Shown here in pieces: positions 1-6,078 of a stretch of 8,374 nucleotides of DNA. Numbering within the stretch: the first letter of the stretch is position 1; every line of letters begins with the position of its first letter. The DNA lies in the NCBI GenBank assembly GCA_015485715.1, contig WFTA01000062.1, positions 1 to 8,374 on the forward strand, in the 5' to 3' direction. Made by a program: the position numbers and the translations under genes. The notes under the pieces are model-generated. The model was not told where the DNA came from and did not search any database. It worked only from the letters and a program-made list of their open reading frames with translations. Origin of the DNA: Patescibacteria group bacterium (GTDB lineage Bacteria; Patescibacteriota; Patescibacteriia; WFTA01; S139-112).

Positions 1-60
1 CAAATGACAAATCAACAACAAATATCCAATATTCAGAGCCCAAACAATCATTGCTGTTAT

Positions 61-178
61 TTGGATTTGGGATTTAGGATTTGCATGCCATGGCGACATG
101 CCGTGGATTTGACATTGGGATTTTGACATTTGGAATTTTTATTATTGATAATTAAATTTTATATTTGGAATTCTTATA
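61..178 (+). repeat. Intergenic repeat, copy A (hairpin core 88-106)
   Basis: This copy matches copy B at 8133-8215 in the same orientation. Positions 61-142 align without gaps to 8133-8214 with about 8 mismatches in 82 by hand count, and 80-111 is identical to 8152-8183. A further 17-bp identity (162-178 against 8199-8215) is offset by 35 bp, so copy A carries about 35 extra bases made partly of a second TTTGGAATT unit. The core forms a hairpin, CCATGGC / GACAT loop / GCCGTGG, at 88-106 with one T-G wobble. The flanks are built from degenerate ATTTGG-type units. Bases 1-13 are the exact reverse complement of 8178-8190, so a piece of an inverted copy may continue off the left edge. The element lies just past the 3' end of the CAP gene. 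It looks like a dispersed palindromic, REP-like or MITE-like element; no transposase is present. Confidence 0.8.
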
Positions 179-203
179 GTTTGAAAATTGACGGATTGAA
201 AAA

Positions 204-1406
204 TTATAAAATTTTAACTCCTCCCATACCCTCCAAAAAATGCAACCTAACAAACAGTAAAATTAAAGACCCGATAATTATCAACAAAACTATAGCTACT
301 ATATGCTGATGCTGGATATGTGCTCTTATCAAAATCTTGATCAACAGCGACAAAAACAAAAATCCTATAATAAATATGTAAAACTTTTGCATCCATCTTA
401 TAAATCTACCTACAAATCCCAGAGGGCCAGTCTTCTCAAGTGTCACTGTCTGAGCCTGACCGGTTAATATTTTTTTCTCCTGCTGTATAATATCTATGTT
501 ATTAGATTTTTGTTTTTCTATGACTGGCTGATCTGGTGTATCATCAAGCTCTTTGGAAGGCATAATCATATCTGCTTCCTCTGATTTATTGTATGTCACT
601 GTTTTTATCTCATCTGCCCGTTCTACATAAGGAAGCTTGACTGGAAACTCTTTATCCTGTTCAGGTCGTGGTGAGGATTTCTGAACAGGTAGTGATTTTT
701 GCTGAGGTTCAGGTTTTGGAGCCGGTTGTACAGTTGGCTCCGTCTTTTTATTTCTCTCAATTGCAGTCTGAGTTTCACTGCTTTTGACAGTCTTCGTCTC
801 AACAGCCTTTTCAGTTTCAATTATATTTGTAAACTGAGGAGGAGCAAAAGTAGTCCCAAAAAACTGAACAACCAATGTAGATGGAGATCCGTCAATATTA
901 CCCACACCTACCGCTACACCTATCTCTTTATAATTTGGATTAAGGATGTTTTCTCTGTGGCTTTTTGATTCCATCCAAGCTTTGTGCACTTCTTCTGCTT
1001 CCACAAAATTAATAGCCAAATTTTCTCCTGCATAAGTATAAATATATCCTGCTTTTTTAAACCATACCCATGGAGGAGTCCCATCTGGCGCATTATGGTC
1101 AAAATAATTCTTATCTATCATATCTTGTAATTTCATCTTAGCGGCAGCTTCAAGCAATGGATTTATCCTGAGCTCGTTCAATCCCCTTGCCCTTCTCTCT
1201 ATGTTCACCAATTCTACAATTCTGTTCTGGGTGATGGTAGAGAATTCAGCAATAGTTGGAAATACAAACAAAAGAGACAAAACAACAAAAGCCTTAAAAA
1301 CTAAAACCAAAAAGGAATATCTTATCAAAAATCTGGGATGCAGGCTCCGGGGCAAATGATTATTGCCCTCATGTGGTATGAAAAAATCGTACAAGTGTTT
1401 TTTCAT
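204..1406 (-). CDS. Membrane-anchored CAP/SCP-domain protein
   Basis: This 400-residue protein carries a CAP (SCP/PR-1/YkwD-type) domain. Residues about 28-52 form a hydrophobic segment that acts as a signal anchor. The CAP domain spans about 58-190 and shows the family marks: NIERRARGLNEL (68-79), YFDH with H104, AGENLA with E128, and SKSHRENILNP with H150. H104, E128 and H150 fit the conserved pocket residues of the fold, and E139 may be the fourth. A Pro/Glu/Lys/Gln-rich linker of low complexity follows (about 195-325). Two hydrophobic helices (about 341-360 and 367-387) end the protein, so the domain is probably held outside the cell by both ends. Bacterial CAP proteins are widespread, but their activity is mostly unknown; an envelope role is inferred. 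The ATG directly follows the gyrB TAA with no gap and no clear Shine-Dalgarno sequence, which suggests co-transcription and perhaps translational coupling. Confidence 0.9.
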   Translation of the reverse strand: MKKHLYDFFIPHEGNNHLPRSLHPRFLIRYSFLVLVFKAFVVLSLLFVFPTIAEFSTITQNRIVELVNIERRARGLNELRINPLLEAAAKMKLQDMIDKNYFDHNAPDGTPPWVWFKKAGYIYTYAGENLAINFVEAEEVHKAWMESKSHRENILNPNYKEIGVAVGVGNIDGSPSTLVVQFFGTTFAPPQFTNIIETEKAVETKTVKSSETQTAIERNKKTEPTVQPAPKPEPQQKSLPVQKSSPRPEQDKEFPVKLPYVERADEIKTVTYNKSEEADMIMPSKELDDTPDQPVIEKQKSNNIDIIQQEKKILTGQAQTVTLEKTGPLGFVGRFIRWMQKFYIFIIGFLFLSLLIKILIRAHIQHQHIVAIVLLIIIGSLILLFVRLHFLEGMGGVKIL

Positions 1407-1420
1407 TTAGATATCTAAAT
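1405..1420. repeat. 16-bp perfect palindrome at gyrB/CAP junction
   Basis: The sequence ATTTAGATATCTAAAT reads the same on both strands. It covers the gyrB stop codon and the first two bases of the CAP start codon (the A and T of ATG, at 1406-1405). In mRNA it could form a 6-bp stem with an ATAT loop, which might affect re-initiation at the CAP start. In AT-rich DNA a palindrome of this size can arise by chance, so function is uncertain. Confidence 0.4.
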
Positions 1421-3557
1421 TCTCTACTTTGTCTGCATGAGACTGGATGAACTTCTTTCTGGAAGCTATGTCTGAACCCATCAGTACACTAAAAATATCA
1501 TCAGCATGCTGTGCATCTTCTATAGTTACCTGTTTCATAACTCTAGTCTCAGGATTCATGGTTGTCTCCCATAACTGTTCAGGGTTCATCTCTCCCAAAC
1601 CCTTGTATCTCTGTATAAAGACCCTCTTTACAGCTCCTGTATCACTTTCTGCCTCTGTATCTCCCTCTGTTCTTCCAGTCTTTTTAGCCTTTTTCTCATC
1701 TTTATCCTTCTTTATCTGAGCCAATATTTTGTCTTTTTCCTCATCTGAATAGGCATAATATGTCTGTTTATCTTTTTTTATGGCATAAAGCGGGGGCTGA
1801 GCAATATAGAGAAAGCCTTTTTCTATAATCTCAGGGAAATATCTATAGAAAAGAGTTAAAAGCAGTGTCCTGATATGTGCACCATCTACATCAGCATCAG
1901 TCATAATTATTATTCTATGATACCTAAGCCCTGATATATCAAACTGCTCACCAATTCCCGTGCCAAGCGCTATGATGAGTGACTTAAGCTCATTGTTGGA
2001 AAGGAGTTTATCCAGCCTTGCCTTTTCAACATTTAAAATCTTACCGCGCAAAGGCAAAATTGCCTGAAACTCTCTGTTTCTTCCCTGCTTGGCAGAACCG
2101 CCTGCTGAATCTCCCTCTACTATATATATCTCACACTTGCTTGGATCTCTATTGGAACAGTCAGCAAGCTTGCCCGGAAGTGCCAGCCCGTCCAGAGCTC
2201 CTTTTCTAAGCACTGACTCTCGTGCAGCTTTGGCTGCCACTCTGGCCTTCTGCGCCAAGATGGCTTTACCTACGATATACTCTGCATCTTTGGGCTGGAT
2301 CTCCAAAAAACGCTTCAAAGCATCTGATACTACCTGATCCACCACAGTTCTAACCTCTGTGTTGCCCAGTTTGGCTTTGGTCTGGCCTTCAAACTGAGGC
2401 TCAGGTATTTTAACACTTACCACTGCAGTCAATCCTTCCCTCACATCCTCTCCTGATAAATTTTGATCTTTTTCCTTAAGATATCCCTTTTCTCTGGCAT
2501 ACCAATTAAGTGTTCTAGTAAGTGCTGTTCTAAATCCGACCAGATGCGTACCTCCTTCAGGGTTATAAATATTGTTAGTAAAAGAAAAAACAGATTCTTT
2601 CAACTCATCAGTATACTGAAGTGCTACTTCCACCTTAATCATCTTAAAGCCATCTTTATCCTGAGACTTGGATATTATTTGATTGTTTTTATCAAGCCAA
2701 ATATCCTTTTCTACATAAAAAATATTTTTTTGCTTTGATGGTTTGTGCTTGTTTAAAAATTTAATATATGAACCTAAACCGCCTTCAAAATAAAAATGAT
2801 ATTCAGGTATAGTATCTGTCTCCTTCTCTCTGTTGTCTCTTACTATAATCCTGATCCCCTTAGTAAGATATGCCTGCTGCCTAAGATGGTCTATGATAGT
2901 ATGCCAGTCAAACTCCACAGTCTCAAAAATATCACTATCAGGCTTAAAGGTAACTCTAGTACCATTTTCTATCTTCATCCACTCTTCGTCATAAGGTATA
3001 TCTACTTTGGCCGGATTTTTCTTTATTTTAGATATGCTTCCAAGGGACTTCATTTTGTAGACAGGGCTGCCTCGCCTGTACTCTTGAATATACTCTTTTC
3101 CATCTCTGTGAACTTCTGCCACCAAATACTCAGACAATGCATTCACCACAGATACCCCTACTCCGTGTAGTCCTCCTGATACCTTGTATCCACCCTGTCC
3201 AAACTTCCCGCCTGCGTGAAGCTTGGTCATCACAACCTCCAGCGCTGATTTTCCTGTCTGCTTATGTGTGTCCACTGGTATCCCCCTGCCGTCATCCACT
3301 ACAGAGACAGATCCATCCGGATTTAATGTTACATAAATACGCGTAGCAAATCCTGCCATTGCCTCGTCTATACCATTGTCAACAACCTCCCATATCAGAT
3401 GATGAAGTCCTCTGGGTCCTGTAGATCCTATGTACATTCCCGGTCTTTTTCTTACCGGCTCAAGTCCTTCTAATACTGTGATAGCCTGTGCTGAATACCT
3501 GTTTTTATCTGATTTTGTACTCTTTTTAGCAGTCTTTTTAACTGATTTTTTAGGCAT
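1407..3557 (-). CDS. gyrB: DNA gyrase subunit B
   Basis: This is the ATPase and TOPRIM subunit of DNA gyrase, which with GyrA introduces negative supercoils. The GHKL ATPase domain shows EVVDNGIDEA (57-66, with base E57 and Mg ligand N61), VDDGRGIP (87-94), GGLHGVGVSVVNALS (128-142), and the QTK loop lysine at about K394. The TOPRIM region has EGDSAGG (E481), PLRGKILNVEKA (502-513) and DADVD (D554, D556, D558), then QRYKGLGEMNPEQLW (649-663). PLRGKILNVE and the VENLDI tail favour GyrB over ParE. At 716 residues it exceeds the common size of about 640. The extra length includes a Lys-rich N-terminal tail (1-20) and a charged insert at about 602-646, where gammaproteobacterial GyrB has its larger insert. 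No intein or frameshift is visible. The ATG at 3557 gives the full N terminus. gyrA is not in the window. Confidence 0.97.
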   Translation of the reverse strand: MPKKSVKKTAKKSTKSDKNRYSAQAITVLEGLEPVRKRPGMYIGSTGPRGLHHLIWEVVDNGIDEAMAGFATRIYVTLNPDGSVSVVDDGRGIPVDTHKQTGKSALEVVMTKLHAGGKFGQGGYKVSGGLHGVGVSVVNALSEYLVAEVHRDGKEYIQEYRRGSPVYKMKSLGSISKIKKNPAKVDIPYDEEWMKIENGTRVTFKPDSDIFETVEFDWHTIIDHLRQQAYLTKGIRIIVRDNREKETDTIPEYHFYFEGGLGSYIKFLNKHKPSKQKNIFYVEKDIWLDKNNQIISKSQDKDGFKMIKVEVALQYTDELKESVFSFTNNIYNPEGGTHLVGFRTALTRTLNWYAREKGYLKEKDQNLSGEDVREGLTAVVSVKIPEPQFEGQTKAKLGNTEVRTVVDQVVSDALKRFLEIQPKDAEYIVGKAILAQKARVAAKAARESVLRKGALDGLALPGKLADCSNRDPSKCEIYIVEGDSAGGSAKQGRNREFQAILPLRGKILNVEKARLDKLLSNNELKSLIIALGTGIGEQFDISGLRYHRIIIMTDADVDGAHIRTLLLTLFYRYFPEIIEKGFLYIAQPPLYAIKKDKQTYYAYSDEEKDKILAQIKKDKDEKKAKKTGRTEGDTEAESDTGAVKRVFIQRYKGLGEMNPEQLWETTMNPETRVMKQVTIEDAQHADDIFSVLMGSDIASRKKFIQSHADKVENLDI

Positions 3558-3568
3558 AAAAAATAAAA

Positions 3569-3585
3569 AGTTAAAGTATTTAACT
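3569..3585 (-). promoter_or_regulatory. Hairpin plus U-tract in the gyrB leader
   Basis: On the gyrB coding strand, AGTTAAA TAC TTTAACT forms a perfect 7-bp stem with a 3-nt loop. It is followed immediately by TTTTATTTTTT and then the ATG. The position, between the predicted promoter and the start codon, resembles an attenuator, or a weak terminator for read-through from ppaC. The stem has only one G-C pair, so it would be unstable; an operator or chance origin is also possible. Confidence 0.35.
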
Positions 3586-3613
3586 CAATATTAATAAACA
3601 AATATACACAGAT

Positions 3614-3642
3614 AGTATATCAAACAAATACCACTCTTGCAA
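3614..3642 (-). promoter_or_regulatory. Sigma70-type promoter for gyrB-CAP
   Basis: On the minus strand, a -35 TTGCAA (3637-3642) and a -10 TATACT (3614-3619) are separated by exactly 17 bp. The -10 matches the consensus at 5 of 6 bases and the -35 at 4 of 6. Transcription would begin near 3607, leaving a leader of about 50 nt before the gyrB ATG. It lies entirely within the ppaC-gyrB gap, so gyrB and the CAP gene can be expressed independently of ppaC. This is a motif-based prediction. Confidence 0.65.
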
Positions 3643-3667
3643 GAAATTTGGCTTACTTTTGCAAAGT

Positions 3668-4582
3668 CTAACTTAAAACCTTTTCTAAACTGGGAACAAT
3701 TTGCTTTTTTCTGGAGACAACTCCTTGCAGCTCTATTACATCACCATCTCCGCCTGTCTGAAAGGCTTTCTGGATAATATCCCTTACCTCATCATCAGTG
3801 ATTAAAACATACGCCTTACTTTCCAAAATATCAACCACAAAAAGGAGTGTTTTATCTGCATCTTCCCATTCTAAAAGCTTTTGTTTAAGTGTCTCCTTTC
3901 TATTCAAAATCTGATCTGGATCTGTAGTCTCCACAACTGATATCCTTATCTTCATTCCTCCCGTTTCAAATACCTTACTGTCCATTAAGATTAAATCTTC
4001 ATCTGAGATATCTGATACATCTGACTTTGCCTTAAACATATCATCTGCCAGCTGATGAATATCTACACCTGCAATTTTAGCAAGTTTTTCTGCAACCTTT
4101 TTATCTTCTTCTGTGGTTGTCGGGCTTCTAAATTCTAAAGTATCAGACAAAATCCCTGCCAGCATAAGACCTGCTATATCAGCAGGTACCTCTCCAATTT
4201 TGGATATATATTCTTTATACAACACAGTTGAAGTGGAGCCATATGGTTTGATTACCACTTCTATAGGGTGAGGGGTAGAAATATTTCCTGCAAGCTTGTG
4301 ATGATCAACTATAGATATAATCTCGGCCTGAGAAAGATCTATAAGTTCCTCTTTGTTGTTGGTATCTACAATAGCTACCCTGTCTCCTTCATCCACTCTT
4401 TCCAAGACTTCAGGCAGATCAAAGTTAAACCTGTTCAAAACATATTTTGCCTCTTTATTTGGAGATCCAAGAATATATGGTTTTGCTCCCTCACCCGATT
4501 GGCCCAGATACCAGCTATATACTATAGCTGATACTACAGCATCTGTATCAGGTGATTTGTGACCAAAAACTTTTATTGCCAT
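3668..4582 (-). CDS. ppaC: Family II manganese-dependent inorganic pyrophosphatase
   Basis: This cytoplasmic DHH/DHHA2 phosphoesterase hydrolyses pyrophosphate to two phosphates, pulling polymerase and ligase reactions forward. Numbering from the ATG at 4582 gives 304 residues, close to the usual 309 or so. Family motifs appear in order: GHKSPDTD (7-14; H8, D12, D14), VDTNN (D73), VDHHKLAGN (92-100; H94, H95), GSTSTVLYKEY (115-125), and GILSDTLEFRSPTTTEED (143-160; D147). The C-terminal DHHA2 domain (about 185-304) ends with SRKKQ (290-294), which binds substrate phosphate. All metal ligands are present, and there are no CBS or DRTGG regulatory inserts. The reading frame extends upstream to a TTG at 4633, but that lies upstream of the likely transcription start and adds 17 unconserved residues, so the ATG at 4582 is preferred. 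The stop is TAG. No clear Shine-Dalgarno sequence precedes the start. Confidence 0.95.
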   Translation of the reverse strand: MAIKVFGHKSPDTDAVVSAIVYSWYLGQSGEGAKPYILGSPNKEAKYVLNRFNFDLPEVLERVDEGDRVAIVDTNNKEELIDLSQAEIISIVDHHKLAGNISTPHPIEVVIKPYGSTSTVLYKEYISKIGEVPADIAGLMLAGILSDTLEFRSPTTTEEDKKVAEKLAKIAGVDIHQLADDMFKAKSDVSDISDEDLILMDSKVFETGGMKIRISVVETTDPDQILNRKETLKQKLLEWEDADKTLLFVVDILESKAYVLITDDEVRDIIQKAFQTGGDGDVIELQGVVSRKKQIVPSLEKVLS

Positions 4583-4621
4583 ATTGATCTGATTAATTAT
4601 AATCAATGTTTGTATTATTCC

Positions 4622-4650
4622 ATTATAAATCAAAAATTAATATTTTTCAA
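4622..4650 (-). promoter_or_regulatory. Sigma70-type promoter for ppaC
   Basis: The minus strand has TTGAAA (4645-4650), a 17-bp spacer and TATAAT (4622-4627), which is 5 of 6 and 6 of 6 against consensus. Transcription would begin near 4615, about 33 nt before the chosen ATG. The upstream TTG start candidate at 4633 lies before this transcription start, which supports the ATG at 4582. Confidence 0.75.
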
Positions 4651-4672
4651 TGACAATATTATTTGGTATAAT
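4644..4672 (+). promoter_or_regulatory. Extended -10 promoter for the lysozyme-like gene and priA
   Basis: On the plus strand, TGG followed by TATAAT (4667-4672) is a perfect -10 hexamer with the TGn extension. A weak -35, TTTTCA (4644-4649, 4 of 6), sits 17 bp upstream. Transcription would begin near 4679, with a leader of about 37 nt. The -35 overlaps the ppaC -35 on the other strand by five bases. Confidence 0.65.
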
Positions 4673-4715
4673 TCTCAAACTATGATAAAATAAAATCAAA
4701 ATTAAACAGTAAAAT

Positions 4716-6077
4716 ATGCTGAAAAACATAACTGCAAAATTAACCATCACAGCTGTATTATTTACTTACCTGTTTGCACCTTTTATATCTCAGGCAGGAG
4801 TTTTTAATCCCAATCATATCATATCTGACTATGAGTTTACAGATTATAAATCTATGACATTTGATGATATCTACAACTTTTTAAAAAAGAAAAATTCTTA
4901 CCTTGCCAGATTTGTTGATCCTCAAAGCAGGATGCTGGCAGCCCAAATTATCTATGACAATTCCCAACTCTATCGCATAAACCCAAAAGTCCTGCTGGTT
5001 ACACTTCAGAAAGAGCAAAGCCTGATTACAGACCCAAATCCTGATCAAGATCAGCTTGACTGGGCAACAGGCTATGGAATCTGTGATTCCTGCTCAAAGA
5101 AAGATCCCAAACTCCAAAAATACAAAGGATTTACCAATCAGGTAGATTATGCTGCATCAGCATTCAGGCTTTTCTATAACAATCCCTACAAATACGGATT
5201 TTCTGTTGGAAAAACCTATACCATAGACGGACAAAGAGTAACTGTAGCCAATCGTGCTACTCATGCCTTGTATGTCTATACTCCTCATATACAAGGCAAC
5301 AAAAACTTCTATAAGATATGGCAGGATTGGTTTACACAAAACTATCCTGACGGCAGCATCCTGCAAAATATATCAACAGGAGGGATCTACCTGATACAAA
5401 ATGGTACCAAGCGCCCTTTTACCTCCAAAGCAGCTTTTCTGTCCAGATACAGTTTTGATAAAGTTATCAAAGTATCTCCAGAAACTCTCGATTCATACCC
5501 CGATGGCGTACCTATTAAATATGCCCAATATTCCCTTGTCCGATCTCCCCGCGGCACAGTATATCTAATAGTAGACGATATGAAGCGGGGCATAGCCTCC
5601 AGAGAAGTCTTCAGAAAAATAGGCTTTAATCCTGAAGAAATCATAGATCTGCCTCAAGAAGAAATAGACTCTATACCAGAAGGGCCGCCAATTACCATAA
5701 AAAGTATCTATCCTATGGGAGCACTTCTACAGGATAAGACAACAGGCGGTGTGTGGTATGTCAAAGACGGTGTCAAACATCCTATCTGGTCAAAAGAGTT
5801 GATGAACACAAACTTTCCAAACTACCGTATAATCCCCACAGACCCTGAAGAGCTTGACCAATACGCTAAAGGCTCTCCTGTAAAATTCAAAGATGGTGAA
5901 ATCGTAAAATCACGCACCAAACCAACAGTTTATTTTATATCAAACGGATATAAAAGACCGATTGCATCTGTAAAAGACTTTGAAAAACTGGGGTTTAAAT
6001 GGGAGAATATCATAACAACCGATGATAAATCTCTCTCGCTTCACCCGACAGGGGAAGTATTAAGAGCAGAAAATTAA
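4716..6077 (+). CDS. Secreted lysozyme-like protein with four C-terminal repeats
   Basis: This 453-residue exported protein starts with a signal peptide: Lys-containing start, hydrophobic core about 9-24, and likely cleavage after SQA (25-27). The first mature domain (about 70-208) contains NPKVLLVTLQKEQSL (89-103) followed by ATGYGICDSC (117-126) and GFTNQVDYAASAFRLFY (138-154). From memory, this pattern resembles a lysozyme/transglycosylase-like family in Actinobacteria and candidate-phyla bacteria. E100 in QKEQ would be the candidate catalytic acid; muramidase activity is unproven. C123 and C126 may form a disulfide or bind metal. Four units of about 58-64 residues follow, around 213-267, 273-326, 335-388 and 394-446. 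Each has a VYxI-xxG-KRPI core near Y225, Y283, W347 and Y406, then a Phe-containing helix and a P-x-G turn. They may be cell-wall or glycan binding modules. The stop is one base from priA, which implies co-transcription. Confidence 0.8.
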   Translation: MLKNITAKLTITAVLFTYLFAPFISQAGVFNPNHIISDYEFTDYKSMTFDDIYNFLKKKNSYLARFVDPQSRMLAAQIIYDNSQLYRINPKVLLVTLQKEQSLITDPNPDQDQLDWATGYGICDSCSKKDPKLQKYKGFTNQVDYAASAFRLFYNNPYKYGFSVGKTYTIDGQRVTVANRATHALYVYTPHIQGNKNFYKIWQDWFTQNYPDGSILQNISTGGIYLIQNGTKRPFTSKAAFLSRYSFDKVIKVSPETLDSYPDGVPIKYAQYSLVRSPRGTVYLIVDDMKRGIASREVFRKIGFNPEEIIDLPQEEIDSIPEGPPITIKSIYPMGALLQDKTTGGVWYVKDGVKHPIWSKELMNTNFPNYRIIPTDPEELDQYAKGSPVKFKDGEIVKSRTKPTVYFISNGYKRPIASVKDFEKLGFKWENIITTDDKSLSLHPTGEVLRAEN

Positions 6078-6078
6078 T

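Noticed and set aside
1..126. Plus-strand open frame from the left edge to TGA at 124-126
   Set aside because: Its second half simply translates repeat copy A, and the first part lacks any conserved motif, so a real gene end is not supported.
1447..3346. Several plus-strand open frames opposite gyrB
   Set aside because: They are antisense shadows of a highly conserved gene, have no start signals, and encode no recognisable protein.
1407..3557. Assignment as topoisomerase IV subunit ParE
   Set aside because: PLRGKILNVEKA and the VENLDI ending fit GyrB better than ParE, although the families are close and gene content elsewhere would settle it.
4583..4633. TTG start extending the pyrophosphatase by 17 residues
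   Set aside because: The TTG lies upstream of the predicted transcription start and adds a hydrophobic stretch not seen in the family, while ATG 4582 places the GHKSPDTD motif at the normal position.
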